Part shown: positions 43,917-58,506 of the stretch, piece after piece
Layout: every line of letters begins with the position of its first letter
Numbering within the stretch: the first letter of the stretch is position 1
NCBI RefSeq assembly: GCF_013450155.1
Contig: NZ_JACCKD010000003.1
Span: 434,001 to 498,000 of the forward strand
Source of the DNA: Haloechinothrix aidingensis
GTDB lineage: Bacteria; Actinomycetota; Actinomycetes; Mycobacteriales; Pseudonocardiaceae
Direction of reading: 5' to 3'
Length of the DNA: 64,000 bases
The notes under the pieces: generated by a model
What the model was told of the DNA's origin: nothing
Databases searched by the model: none
What the model saw: the letters and a program-made list of their open reading frames with translations, nothing else
Position numbers and translations under genes: made by a program

Positions 43917-45451
43917 GCCGACCACCGGGAGTCACCGATGGTGCGGCCCGCCGAGTCGTTGAGCTCGCGCAGCCGCGTGGCCTGCTCGGTGCTCAACGGC
44001 CACAGCCGACCGTCGTCGAGCAGCACACCCCTTCCGGCGTTCGGTGAGTACAGCACCGGAGCACCCGGATCCAGCCGTGCGGCGACCGGTAGCTCCGCGA
44101 GCCGTTCCGGTCGCTCGTCGAGCACCCGCTCCGCCAGCTGCTCGGCGACCGCGCGCCGTTCCACCCGCACAAGCGCGCCGTCGACGACCAGGTCCATCGT
44201 GCGCTCCGGGGACGGCATCGCGTAACCGTCCAGGACTCGCCCCGCCCGTCGCTGGTCACCGCACCCCTCGACTCCGGTGATGTCCAGCCCGAACCGGCGG
44301 AGGTCGGTCGGGGCTCGCTCGTCCCGGGTCGCGCGGATGACATCCACCGGGACCGTCCCGCACGGATCGTGCCCGGCCCGCGGCGCATGACCCTGCGGCG
44401 TACGTACCAGTCCCGGCCCTTCCTGCCACGGTCCCTCGATGACCACCGGCTCGTACGGGGTGGAGCTGAAGTCCCTGTCGAAGAAGGTCAGCGAGGTACC
44501 GCCGGCCGTCTGGTGCGCCACCGCGAAGGCGTCCAGCACATCCACCCACATGAGGTCGACGCTGAAGGCGTCGAGCACCGCGTGTGCGCGCAGCTGCTCG
44601 GTGCCCTCGACCGGCACGAACCCGTCCGGACCCAGCGCCTCGACGCCGGACCCGAACGCCGGGTCGGTCGAACGCAGCACGAACTGGCCCGCGCCGTTCC
44701 ATCCGGCCGCGAAGCCCGTCGTGTCGGTGAAGACCAGGTAGAACCACCCGTCCACATGGGCGACGGCCGGTTGACCTGCCCCGTAGGTGTTGTCCCTCGT
44801 GACGTCCCGCGCGGGCCGCAGGATCGGCTCCCCGCCGCCGGCACGCCGCCACGTACGGCCGTCCTCGCTGGTGGCGAGGCCGATGGCGTTGACGAAGTCG
44901 TGATCGCCGTCCGCTCCCGTGTAGTAGAGGTAGTAGACACCGTCGACCTTGATCACGGATGGGTCGCAGGTGTGCTTACCGTCGAACGAGCCGGGATCGC
45001 CGGAGAACACCACCTCCGGGATGCCGCCGCCGGGCCCGGTGAACCGCCCGCCCGTGCCGGTCTCCCCCCGGTCCCCGGCGTCCACGCCGTACACGATGTC
45101 GTCTCCCGCCGGGTACGCGGTGTTGTACTGGCTGCACCACCACATCCGGGTGTCGTCGCCGTCGCGCATCACGGTCGGTGTGTAGTTGTACGGCGCGCCC
45201 GCACCACCCTCGGCGACCACGCCGTCGCTTCGCCGGTGGTGGTCGGTCTCGAGCGCGACGGGGTCGCCTGCCTCGCCCCCTCCCGTAGGGTTGGCCACGG
45301 AGCCCGCGATGGCTTGCGATCCGTCCGTCGCGGTCCGGTCCCGCCGAACCTCGACAGGGCCGATCGCCGAGCACGCCGCGAGCATCACCGCACCGGTCGT
45401 CAGCGCGGCCGCGACGCGCACGCGCCGTGCCGCCCTCGCCCTCGCGCTCAT
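43889..45451 (-). CDS. Secreted lipoprotein with GH43/GH130-like beta-propeller
   Basis: 520 residues from the ATG at 45451. A basic N-terminus and hydrophobic stretch end in a lipobox (VMLAAC), so it is probably anchored outside the membrane. The body contains five-bladed-propeller glycosidase-like motifs: YTPTVMRDGDDTRMWWC, HTCDPSVIKVDGVYYLYYTG with the candidate Asp, and DGWFYLVFTDTTG. A C-terminal portion of about 100 residues has no recognised domain. Enzymatic activity on a glycan is a fold-based guess. The tail overlaps the convergent gene by 28 bp. Confidence 0.7.
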   Translation of the reverse strand: MSARARAARRVRVAAALTTGAVMLAACSAIGPVEVRRDRTATDGSQAIAGSVANPTGGGEAGDPVALETDHHRRSDGVVAEGGAGAPYNYTPTVMRDGDDTRMWWCSQYNTAYPAGDDIVYGVDAGDRGETGTGGRFTGPGGGIPEVVFSGDPGSFDGKHTCDPSVIKVDGVYYLYYTGADGDHDFVNAIGLATSEDGRTWRRAGGGEPILRPARDVTRDNTYGAGQPAVAHVDGWFYLVFTDTTGFAAGWNGAGQFVLRSTDPAFGSGVEALGPDGFVPVEGTEQLRAHAVLDAFSVDLMWVDVLDAFAVAHQTAGGTSLTFFDRDFSSTPYEPVVIEGPWQEGPGLVRTPQGHAPRAGHDPCGTVPVDVIRATRDERAPTDLRRFGLDITGVEGCGDQRRAGRVLDGYAMPSPERTMDLVVDGALVRVERRAVAEQLAERVLDERPERLAELPVAARLDPGAPVLYSPNAGRGVLLDDGRLWPLSTEQATRLRELNDSAGRTIGDSRWSAYPEGASFR

Positions 45452-45608
45452 GCTCCCTGCCTTCACCCGGCTGTCCCGACGCGGTGTCCACGGCGCACCC
45501 GGCCGCGGACACGCCGCCGCACTCGCGAGGATCATCATCCCACGCGCTCGGCGCCCCGTCCGGCACGTGAGGTGACCGGCAGGCACGCGCCGCACCCGGT
45601 CCCCACGA

Positions 45609-48881
<3,273 letters not shown>

Positions 48882-48909
48882 GCATCGATCCTGTCACGCG
48901 CGCGTCAGC

Positions 48910-49560
48910 TCAGGTCACCAGGCCCGCCTCCGGTGTGACGGAGAGCAGCCACGTCGCGACCAGCAGCCCTGGACCGTACGGGACACCGGCCCGCCACCTG
49001 CGTCCGCCGAGCAACGCCTGTCCTGCCGACAGTGCCAGCGTACCGGCCGCCGCCATGAGGGCCGCCAGTAACACGGCAGGCGGTCCGAGCACGCCGAGCA
49101 CGGCCCCGAGCGCGCCGGCGAGCTTGACGTCACCCGCACCGAGTGACCGGGGACGTATCAGGTGGACCACCAGGTGCGCACCACCGAAGGCGATGCCGCC
49201 GAGCAGGGCACCAGTGACCGTGTCACCGGCACGGCCGGTCAGCGCCCACGGTGCCAGCGCCGTGGCCAGTACCGGGTAACTGGCGTAGGTGAGCACGTTG
49301 GGCAGGCGACGCTGCACCAGGTCCGTCGCGCCGAGCGCGACCGCCAGCACCGCGAGGGTCGACGGGACCGGCGACCACGCGAGCGGGAGGTGCCCGGTGG
49401 ACCAGCGCATCGCGACAGCGGCCAGACCGGCAGCGGTAGCCACCTCACAGCATCCGGTGCGCAGCGCGGGCGGGTGCCGGATCCTGGCCAGCACGAACCG
49501 GATCCCCGCGCCGAGCAGGGCACCGCAGACCGCCGCTATGACGAGCATCGTCGTGGTCAC
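48910..49560 (-). CDS. Prepilin peptidase (A24 family, short form)
   Basis: 216 residues from the GTG at 49560, with about seven hydrophobic segments. The two catalytic Asp are in GATDLVQRRLPNVLTY and LGAGDVKLAGALGAVLG, the latter being the GxGD motif of aspartyl prepilin peptidases. The N-terminal zinc/methylase domain of full-size PilD is absent. No pilin substrate gene lies nearby. Location beside aro genes is shared with mycobacteria (Rv2551c). Confidence 0.85.
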   Translation of the reverse strand: MTTTMLVIAAVCGALLGAGIRFVLARIRHPPALRTGCCEVATAAGLAAVAMRWSTGHLPLAWSPVPSTLAVLAVALGATDLVQRRLPNVLTYASYPVLATALAPWALTGRAGDTVTGALLGGIAFGGAHLVVHLIRPRSLGAGDVKLAGALGAVLGVLGPPAVLLAALMAAAGTLALSAGQALLGGRRWRAGVPYGPGLLVATWLLSVTPEAGLVT

Positions 49561-49692
49561 CGGTGCACGGTCTCTCGCAGCCCGCAGCGGCGCCCGCCCG
49601 CGTACTGCACCGGAAGCGCCACCGGTGCGCCGGTCGGGCGCGCTCGACTCCCCCGGCCCCGTCCGCCTCACCCGGTGCGTACCGTAACGAGC

Positions 49693-50505
49693 ATGCACAG
49701 CGTGAGCCAGATCGAGCAGTGGCCGGTCGACCACGCCGCGACAGCGGTGATCGCGCGGGACGGCGCCACTCTCGGCGCGCACGGCGATACCGCGCGCCGG
49801 TTCCCCATCGCGTCGGTGACCAAGCTGCTCACCGCGTACAGCACCCTGATCGCGCTGGAAGAGGGCGTCTTCGAGCTGGCCACTCTAGCGGGCCCGGAGG
49901 GCTCGACCGTGCGCGACCTGCTGGCGCACACCTCGGGGCTGGCTTTCAACGAGCACAAGGTCGTGGCCGAGCCGCGCACGAGGAGGCTGTACTCGAGCGC
50001 CGGTTTCGAGCAGCTCGCCGAAGCGCTGACCAAACACTCCGGCATCGACTTCGCCGACTACCAGCAGGAGGCGCTGCTCACGCCACTGGCCATGCGGGCA
50101 ACGACACTGGACGGCTCGCCCGGTGCGGGAGCGACCTCGACCGTCGACGACCTGGCGTCCTTCGCCGCCGAGCTGCAGCATCCCCGCCTGATCGCCGCGG
50201 AAACGCTGGCGACCGCGACCTCGGTCGTCCGGCCCGGCCTCAACGGCGTGCTTCCCGGGTTCGGTCATCAGAAACCCAATGACTGGGGGCTGGGTTTCGA
50301 GATCCGCTCGCGGAAGGATCCGCATTGGACGGGTGCGGCCAGCTCACCACGCACGTTCGGGCACTTCGGCCAGTCCGGAACCTTCCTGTGGGTGGACCCG
50401 GACGCGGGCGTGGCCTGCGTGGCGCTGACCGACAGGGACTTCGGCCCGTGGGCCGTCGAGGCCTGGCCTGCGTACACCGACGCCGTGCTGGCCGAGTTGG
50501 CGTGA
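49693..50505 (+). CDS. Serine hydrolase, beta-lactamase/class C-like
   Basis: 270 residues from the ATG at 49693. The active-site motif SxxK is ASVTK near residue 42. The second motif Y-x-N appears as YSS (LYSSAGFEQLAEAL). The third motif corresponds to HFGQSGT. No signal peptide is evident, so it may be cytosolic. Substrate (ester, amide or peptide) is unknown. It is inserted on the plus strand between two minus-strand aro blocks, with its DUF1876 neighbour 178 bp downstream. Confidence 0.85.
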   Translation: MHSVSQIEQWPVDHAATAVIARDGATLGAHGDTARRFPIASVTKLLTAYSTLIALEEGVFELATLAGPEGSTVRDLLAHTSGLAFNEHKVVAEPRTRRLYSSAGFEQLAEALTKHSGIDFADYQQEALLTPLAMRATTLDGSPGAGATSTVDDLASFAAELQHPRLIAAETLATATSVVRPGLNGVLPGFGHQKPNDWGLGFEIRSRKDPHWTGAASSPRTFGHFGQSGTFLWVDPDAGVACVALTDRDFGPWAVEAWPAYTDAVLAELA

Positions 50506-50683
50506 GTCCGGCGGCCACCGTCCGGATCGTCGACGCGGGCGAGCCGGCCGGACGGCACCCGGCCAGGCTGTATCGGTGCAGCCACACGCCTCGCCCTCTG
50601 GCCTTCCGCGGCTACGCGGAGGACAGTGAGAGTCACCAGCCTGCTGCGGGCATCTCGCTGGCACGAGAGTCGAGGAGGGCACC

Positions 50684-50950
50684 ATGCGTGAGAAGCACTG
50701 GGCCGTCGAGATCACCATCGACGAGCATGAGGAACGCACCCGCGCACGGGCCAGATTGACCAGTGATCGCGACATCAACCTGACCGGGGTCGGGACGGCG
50801 AGACTCAACCCCGATGACCGCAACGTCCCCGAGATCGGGGACGAGCTCGCCGCGTCGCGCGCACTGTCCGACCTGGCACACCGGCTGCTCGACGTGACGG
50901 CAGACGACATCCAACGCGTGACACACCAGCCGGCCTACCTGTCGCTCTGA
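50684..50950 (+). CDS. DUF1876 family protein
   Basis: 88 residues, acidic and soluble, with an N-terminal [20 protein letters not shown] segment and [26 protein letters not shown], the recurring pattern of DUF1876 proteins (dodecin-like strand-helix-strand plus a helix). GAGGAGG stands 6 nt before the ATG. Biochemical function is unknown. The 178 bp before it carry no other gene. Confidence 0.85.
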   Translation: MREKHWAVEITIDEHEERTRARARLTSDRDINLTGVGTARLNPDDRNVPEIGDELAASRALSDLAHRLLDVTADDIQRVTHQPAYLSL

Positions 50951-50977
50951 ACAACGGGGACGTCGCTCACCCCGGCC

Positions 50978-50991
50978 CGGCGCCTGCGCCG
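50978..50991. terminator. Weak hairpin between converging genes
   Basis: CGGCGC and GCGCCG are separated by CT, in the 86-bp space between the DUF1876 gene and the converging dehydrogenase gene. The short stem and lack of a T-run make it a tentative bidirectional terminator. Confidence 0.25.
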
Positions 50992-51036
50992 CCTCACGTG
51001 TACACCCGCGGCCGCCGGGAGCGGGGGCGCGTGCGC

Positions 51037-51987
51037 TCAGGAAGCTGCCGGCGTCATCACCCTGATCGGGCTTCCTGCCTCGAACGCGGCGATGTCCTCC
51101 ACAGCGTCCTGGTAGAAGACCCGGTACACGTCGTCGCAGACGTACCCGATGTGCGGGGTCAACACCGTGTTCGGGGCCGAACGCAGCGGATGGTCCGCCG
51201 GGAGTGGCTCGGTGCCGTAGACGTCCAGCGCAGCTCGGATGTGCCCGCGCCGCACGGCATCGAGCAGCGCGGCCTCATCCACGATCGGTCCACGCGAGGT
51301 GTTGACCAGCAAGGCGCCGGGTTTCATCCAGTCCAGCTCGCGCGCACCGAGCAACCCGCGGCTGCGGTCGCTGAGCACGAGGTGGATCGAGGCGACATCG
51401 GCGGTACCGAGCAGCTCCCCGAGCGACAGCGCAGTCGCCCCGTGCTCGCTCGCCCGTTCGGGGGTGAGGTTCTGGCTCCACGCGACGACGTTCATGCCGA
51501 ACGCCTGACCGATCCGGGCCACCTCACCGCCGAGCCTGCCCAGCCCGATCAACCCGAGGGTCTTGCCCCGCAAGGCGGTGCCGACCGTGTGCTGCCACCC
51601 GCCTTCCCGCACGGACCGTTCCTCGCTCGGCACGTTGCGCGCCGCCGCCAGGATGAGCGCCCAGGTCGCCTCCGCCGTGGGATACGGCAGGTAACCGGTG
51701 CCGCAGACCGTGATCCCCGCCGCGTGCGCGGCGTCCAGGTCGATAGCCGCGTTGCGCTGACCGGTGCTGACCAGCAACTTCAGGTCGGGCAGGCTGTGCA
51801 GCACGCGCGCGGGAAACGGGGTGCGCTCTCGCATCGCCACGACCACATCGAACCCCTCGAGCGCTTCGATGACCCGATCGTGCCCACCGAGGGGCTCGGT
51901 GAACACCGTGATCTCGGCCTCCAGCGAATCCCAGTCGGCGAAGGAACGTGCGACATTCTGGTAGTCATCGAGGATCGCGATACGCAT
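51037..51987 (-). CDS. D-isomer-specific 2-hydroxyacid dehydrogenase
   Basis: 316 residues. The NAD-binding Rossmann loop is LGLIGLGRLGGEVARIGQ. Catalytic residues expected for the family are the Arg in NTSRGPIVDE, the Glu in DVYGTEPLP and the His in LTPHIGYV. The substrate (phosphoglycerate-like, lactate-like or other) cannot be set from sequence alone. The ATG at 51987 lies 10 bp after the aroE stop, so it shares that transcript. Confidence 0.88.
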   Translation of the reverse strand: MRIAILDDYQNVARSFADWDSLEAEITVFTEPLGGHDRVIEALEGFDVVVAMRERTPFPARVLHSLPDLKLLVSTGQRNAAIDLDAAHAAGITVCGTGYLPYPTAEATWALILAAARNVPSEERSVREGGWQHTVGTALRGKTLGLIGLGRLGGEVARIGQAFGMNVVAWSQNLTPERASEHGATALSLGELLGTADVASIHLVLSDRSRGLLGARELDWMKPGALLVNTSRGPIVDEAALLDAVRRGHIRAALDVYGTEPLPADHPLRSAPNTVLTPHIGYVCDDVYRVFYQDAVEDIAAFEAGSPIRVMTPAAS

Positions 51988-51997
51988 GATCGCCACG

Positions 51998-52927
51998 CTA
52001 CCGTTCTCCGGACAACGGAAGCGGCACCGCGTCACCCGTCGCCTCACGCAGCGCGGCCCGCATCGCCTCGCGGGGCGCAGGCAACCCGGTGAACTGTTCC
52101 ACCTGCCCGAACGCCTGATGCAGCAGCATGTCCAGCCCGGTAGCGATCCGGCCTCCGCGGGCGTGCACCGCATCGGCCAGCGGGGTCGGCCACGGGTCGT
52201 AGATTACGTCGACCACGCACGCGGCACGCGCCAGCGCCGCGGCGTGCGGTGCGGTTACGTCCGGGGGAACAGTGCTCACCAGCACCGCCGCCGAGCCGGC
52301 CAGACCGGAGAGGTCGGCCTCGTCGAGGCGGACCACCTCCGCGTGCAAGCCGGCTGTACGCGCGGCCGCCAGCGTCTCCTGTGCCCGCGCGGGCTCCCGC
52401 GCGACCAGCGTGACGTGCGAGATGCCGAGCTCGGCCAGGCCGACCACCGCGGCAGCCGCGGTGCCCCCCGCTCCGAGAACGACGCCGCTTCGCGCGGAGC
52501 TCCCCCCGGCGACGTCCGGCTGACCGCAGGCCGCGCGCACCGCGCCGACCACGCCGTCCACGTCCGTACAGTCGGCGAACCAGCGCGGTGTTCCATCGGG
52601 CCGTGCGGGCGAACGAACCAGGGTGTTCGCGGCTCCGACGGCGGCGGCGCGATCCGTGCACTCGCTCGCGAGCTCCAGCGCGGCACGCTTGCCGGGCATC
52701 GTCACCGACACGCCGACCCATTCCGGTCCCATGCCCCGGACCACGTCGGCGAGTGTGGCGGCATCCGCCTCGATCCGGTCATAGCTCCACTCCGCGAGCC
52801 CGAGGGCGTGGTAAGCAGCCCGGTGCAGCACCGGCGAGAGGGAGTGCTCGATCGGCTTGCCCAGCACTGCCGCCTTGCGCTCCTCATCGGCACCGGTGGC
52901 GTCAGAAGACCCCGCGGGCTTGCGCAT
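51998..52927 (-). CDS. aroE: Shikimate dehydrogenase
   Basis: 309 residues. It reduces 3-dehydroshikimate with NADPH. The shikimate site shows LGKPIEHSLSPVLHRAAY and VSVTMPGKRAALEL. The cofactor loop is VVLGAGGTAAAAVVGL, and the DVIYDPWPTPLA and MLLHQAFGQVEQFTG motifs follow. The start overlaps the mltG end by 26 bp; the first 16 residues are a polar extension that may not be translated. Confidence 0.94.
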   Translation of the reverse strand: MRKPAGSSDATGADEERKAAVLGKPIEHSLSPVLHRAAYHALGLAEWSYDRIEADAATLADVVRGMGPEWVGVSVTMPGKRAALELASECTDRAAAVGAANTLVRSPARPDGTPRWFADCTDVDGVVGAVRAACGQPDVAGGSSARSGVVLGAGGTAAAAVVGLAELGISHVTLVAREPARAQETLAAARTAGLHAEVVRLDEADLSGLAGSAAVLVSTVPPDVTAPHAAALARAACVVDVIYDPWPTPLADAVHARGGRIATGLDMLLHQAFGQVEQFTGLPAPREAMRAALREATGDAVPLPLSGER

Positions 52928-54386
52928 CTCGCACGTTCTCCTTGTGTTCCTCGTAGGTGTCGGCGAAGCACGACAACCCGTTGTCCTCGCACTTGACGAA
53001 GAACTTCCACGTACCGTCTTCCGGGCTCAGTGCCGCCTGCAGTGCCTCCATACTCGGAGCCGAGATCGGGGTCGGCGGCAGGCCGGTATTGCGGTAGGTG
53101 TTGTACGGACCCGGCTTCGCGCGATCCTCCTCGGTGGTGCGCACATCCGGACGGTCCAGTACGTAGTTGACCGTCGAGTCCATCTCCAGGCGCATGTCCT
53201 CGTCGAGCCGGTTGTAGATGACCCGCGATACCCGTCCGAAGTCGTTCTCGACCGCTTCGTGCTCGATCACTGAGGCGATCGTGAGTACCTCGTACGGCTC
53301 GTAGCCGACATCCTCGGCGCTGCCAGGCAGGCCGGCGGCCTCCAGCTTGCGCGCCGAGGTCGTCAGCACCTCGGTCAGCAGCTCACGCGCTCCCCAGCTC
53401 GGGTCGACGTCGTACACGCCGGGCATCACCAGGCCTTCGAGCTTGCGCTCCGGGTCGACGTCGGCCACAGCGTCGGCCAGCCACTCCGGTGCGCCCAGCT
53501 CGGTCAGGTCCGTCTCCGTCGCAGCCTCACGCAGCTCCCGCGGTTCGACGCAGTCGCTCTCCCCGTTGAGATCCACACACGACGCCTCCGACATCCGGGT
53601 CAGTACGCCGCGCGTGACGGTGTCGTCGGAATGTGTGACGTCGTCGAGCTTGATGCCACCGCGGATCTGCAGGTTGCCGACACGCGCGTCCGGATCGGTG
53701 ATGGCTTCGACGGCGTGCTCACCGGACATCCGCGTGCGCATCACGTAGTACCCGGGCTGGATCGCGTTGACATCGCCGTTGTCGTCACCGGCGACCACGA
53801 AAGCTCTGCTACTGGCGACCACATCGGCGCGCTCCAGCGTATCGGCGATCATCCGCACCGAGTCGCCTTCGGACACCTCGATGACCACCTCGTCGTCGCC
53901 CGACCCGCTGTAGTCGGCGTAGTTCATCCCGAGCAGGTCACGGGCGCCGTACCAGGCTCCCCACGCCATCAGGGCGATCAGACCGACCGCGAGCAACCAG
54001 CCCAGCGCCCGTCGGCCACCGTTCCCGCGTCGCGGTTCGTCATCGTGCGAGTACACACCGACATTGTCAGGGCCTGCCTGCCCCGAGTTCCAGCGATCGT
54101 CACTGCCGTGCTCGTCGAACAGGTCCGGCAAGCTGCCGGACGCGCTGCCCTCGACGCCAGGAAGTCCGCGGGTACGCGGGGCGCGCTCCTGCCGCTCGCC
54201 GCGCGCGCTCGGCCGCCGCTGCTGGGGCTTGTCGGGTTCGTCCCTACTCGCTCCACGCCGATTGATCGCACGTCTCCGTTCTCTCGCGCCGAACTGGTCG
54301 CTTATTCCTCGGACGAACCGGCCGGTTCGGAAGCCGCTCCGCCCGTGCCGGACCGGTCGATCCGTGCGGACCGCGCGTCCAGCCAA
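52902..54386 (-). CDS. mltG: Endolytic transglycosylase MltG (YceG)
   Basis: Up to 494 residues. A charged cytoplasmic N-terminus of uncertain start is followed by one transmembrane helix (LGWLLAVGLIALMAWGAWYGA) and the extracytoplasmic YceG domain. The catalytic Glu is in IASVIEHEA, with the family motifs VIYNRLDEDMRLEMDSTVNY and YNTYRNTGLPPTPISAPS. It cuts nascent glycan strands during peptidoglycan synthesis. The only upstream NTG start is TTG 54386 inside ruvX. A GGAG sits 7 nt before an ATC at 54266, and a TTG occurs later within the charged tail, so the true start is open. Confidence 0.9.
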   Translation of the reverse strand: MAGRAVRTDRPVRHGRSGFRTGRFVRGISDQFGARERRRAINRRGASRDEPDKPQQRRPSARGERQERAPRTRGLPGVEGSASGSLPDLFDEHGSDDRWNSGQAGPDNVGVYSHDDEPRRGNGGRRALGWLLAVGLIALMAWGAWYGARDLLGMNYADYSGSGDDEVVIEVSEGDSVRMIADTLERADVVASSRAFVVAGDDNGDVNAIQPGYYVMRTRMSGEHAVEAITDPDARVGNLQIRGGIKLDDVTHSDDTVTRGVLTRMSEASCVDLNGESDCVEPRELREAATETDLTELGAPEWLADAVADVDPERKLEGLVMPGVYDVDPSWGARELLTEVLTTSARKLEAAGLPGSAEDVGYEPYEVLTIASVIEHEAVENDFGRVSRVIYNRLDEDMRLEMDSTVNYVLDRPDVRTTEEDRAKPGPYNTYRNTGLPPTPISAPSMEALQAALSPEDGTWKFFVKCEDNGLSCFADTYEEHKENVRDAQARGVF

Positions 54387-54826
54387 CCCTGCAGGATCTC
54401 CACAGCGGCGGCCTGATCGACGACGGCACGTTGCTCCCGGGCGCTCATGCCACGGGACGACAGCATCCGCGACGCGCTCACCGTACTCAACCGTTCATCG
54501 GCCATCCGCACAGGCACCGGGGCGATCCGGTGCCGAACCAGGCCCGCATACCGGACGGCGTCCTCGGCCGCGGAACCGTGCCTGTCGGCCAGCGTGCGCG
54601 GGAGGCCGACGACCACCTCGACCACATCGTGCTCGGCGACGAGCTCGGCGAGCTGCGCGACGTCGGAGTCGTCCCTGGCGCTGCGCCGCAACGTCTGCAG
54701 CGGGCTGGCCAGCATCGGGCTCGGATCGCTCATCGCGACCCCGACCCGCACGGATCCCACATCGACGCCGATCCGCCGCCCCGGGCCGGGATCGTCCTCA
54801 CCCGGCTTGTCCGGTCCTCGCGTCAC
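54302..54826 (-). CDS. ruvX: RuvX/YqgF Holliday junction resolvase-like nuclease
   Basis: 174 residues from the GTG at 54826. RNase H-like fold with the first catalytic Asp in RIGVDVGSVRVGVAMSD, the second acidic residue in VVVGLPRTLADRHG, and the last in the RMADERLST and VVDQAAAVEILQGWLD regions. It acts in 16S rRNA 5'-end maturation or junction resolution in other bacteria. It is between alaS and mltG, the conserved order alaS-ruvX-mltG-aroE. Confidence 0.92.
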   Translation of the reverse strand: MTRGPDKPGEDDPGPGRRIGVDVGSVRVGVAMSDPSPMLASPLQTLRRSARDDSDVAQLAELVAEHDVVEVVVGLPRTLADRHGSAAEDAVRYAGLVRHRIAPVPVRMADERLSTVSASRMLSSRGMSAREQRAVVDQAAAVEILQGWLDARSARIDRSGTGGAASEPAGSSEE

Positions 54827-54869
54827 CGCGTCGCCACCCCCGTCCGCACCGCGAACCGCGCCCGCGCGC

Positions 54870-57536
<2,667 letters not shown>

Positions 57537-57648
57537 GTCTGGGTCCTGTGTTGGTTCGGACACCGGTCGATCGCCGAACCGGTGTACAAGGCTCGTCGGG
57601 CTCGGTGCGGGGGTGGCGAAGGAGCCACGCCGGCTGTCGGGCGGCGCC

Positions 57649-57990
57649 TCAGTCCTCCGCCGACCGCGCTCGCCGGTACTGCCCGGCCGCCGCGGCACGC
57701 CCGCTGTCGCGATCCGTGTGGCGGCCGGACGAGCCCGCCACGACGCCCGCGGCTCGGGAGGCCCTGCCGGAGGGACTGTCGAACAACTCGCCCAGTTCGA
57801 GCTCTCGCTCGCTCATCCCGGCCCGGACGTCGGCACCGAATGCACCCACGGCCGCGGCCAGCTCACGCACGGCCTCGCCTACATTCGAGGCTAACCCCGC
57901 CGGAGTCGCTTGACGAGCGGTCTCGTTCGCCTTCCTGCACACGACGAAGCCTGCGGAGAACCCCAGACCGAACCAGAACAGACGCTTCAT
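57649..57990 (-). CDS. DUF6167 family small membrane protein
   Basis: 113 residues. An N-terminal hydrophobic segment (LFWFGLGFSAGFVVC) is followed by a polar, Ala-rich helix and a disordered Ser/Arg-rich tail. The ATG overlaps the DUF948 stop (ATGA) and alaS lies 112 bp downstream, an arrangement common in actinobacteria. The function is unknown; membrane association is the only supportable statement. Confidence 0.75.
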   Translation of the reverse strand: MKRLFWFGLGFSAGFVVCRKANETARQATPAGLASNVGEAVRELAAAVGAFGADVRAGMSERELELGELFDSPSGRASRAAGVVAGSSGRHTDRDSGRAAAAGQYRRARSAED

Positions 57991-58388
57991 CGCTTCGATC
58001 CTTTCCGTCCGCTGCGCGCGTGCTTACCTTGCTCGCCACGGGCACGCCGCGCGCGGATCGCCTTGGTGATGCCGTAGGACAGCGCTGCCGCCTTGACAAG
58101 GGGGCTGCCAAGGGTCGCGGTGAAGACCGAGGACAGCGCCGTCGCATTGCTGGAGACCTGCTGCACGTTCGCCGTGACGCCGTCCACCCGCTCCAGCTGG
58201 GTGTTCACGTGCGTGATCGTGTCGTTGGCGCCGTGCATCAACGGATCAGAGTTCTCGTGCGCCTTGCGGATGGCGATGGTCGCCTCGTCGAGCGTGCGGC
58301 CGAGTTTGATCAGGGGGATCGCCAGCAGAACCACGAGCAGCACGAATGCGCCTGCGGCGACAAGCACTGCGACCTGTTCCGGCGACAC
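57987..58388 (-). CDS. DUF948 family membrane protein
   Basis: 133 residues from the GTG at 58388, with AAGGAGG upstream. One N-terminal transmembrane helix (VAVLVAAGAFVLLVVLLAIPLI) precedes a helical region with heptad-like spacing (GRTLDEATIAIRKAHENSDPL) and a basic Arg/Lys tail. DUF948 proteins are general-stress-like and of unknown function. It is the first gene of DUF948-DUF6167-alaS. Confidence 0.82.
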   Translation of the reverse strand: MSPEQVAVLVAAGAFVLLVVLLAIPLIKLGRTLDEATIAIRKAHENSDPLMHGANDTITHVNTQLERVDGVTANVQQVSSNATALSSVFTATLGSPLVKAAALSYGITKAIRARRARGEQGKHARSGRKGSKR

Positions 58389-58506
58389 GGGCCCTCCTTG
58401 TGAGCGGTAGGTTGGATGGGCCACAGGCTACCGCGCATCGCCTCCTGCCCACCGGTGGCCCCGCCCCGCCGTGCCGACGACCCGTCGCACCGGCACGCGA
58501 AGCGGC

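Noticed and set aside
53978-54271. A separate small ORF starting at GTG 54271 in the mltG N-terminal region.
   Set aside because: It is out of frame with mltG, its GGAG is only 2 nt from the GTG, and the translation is Ser/Arg/Thr-rich without features.
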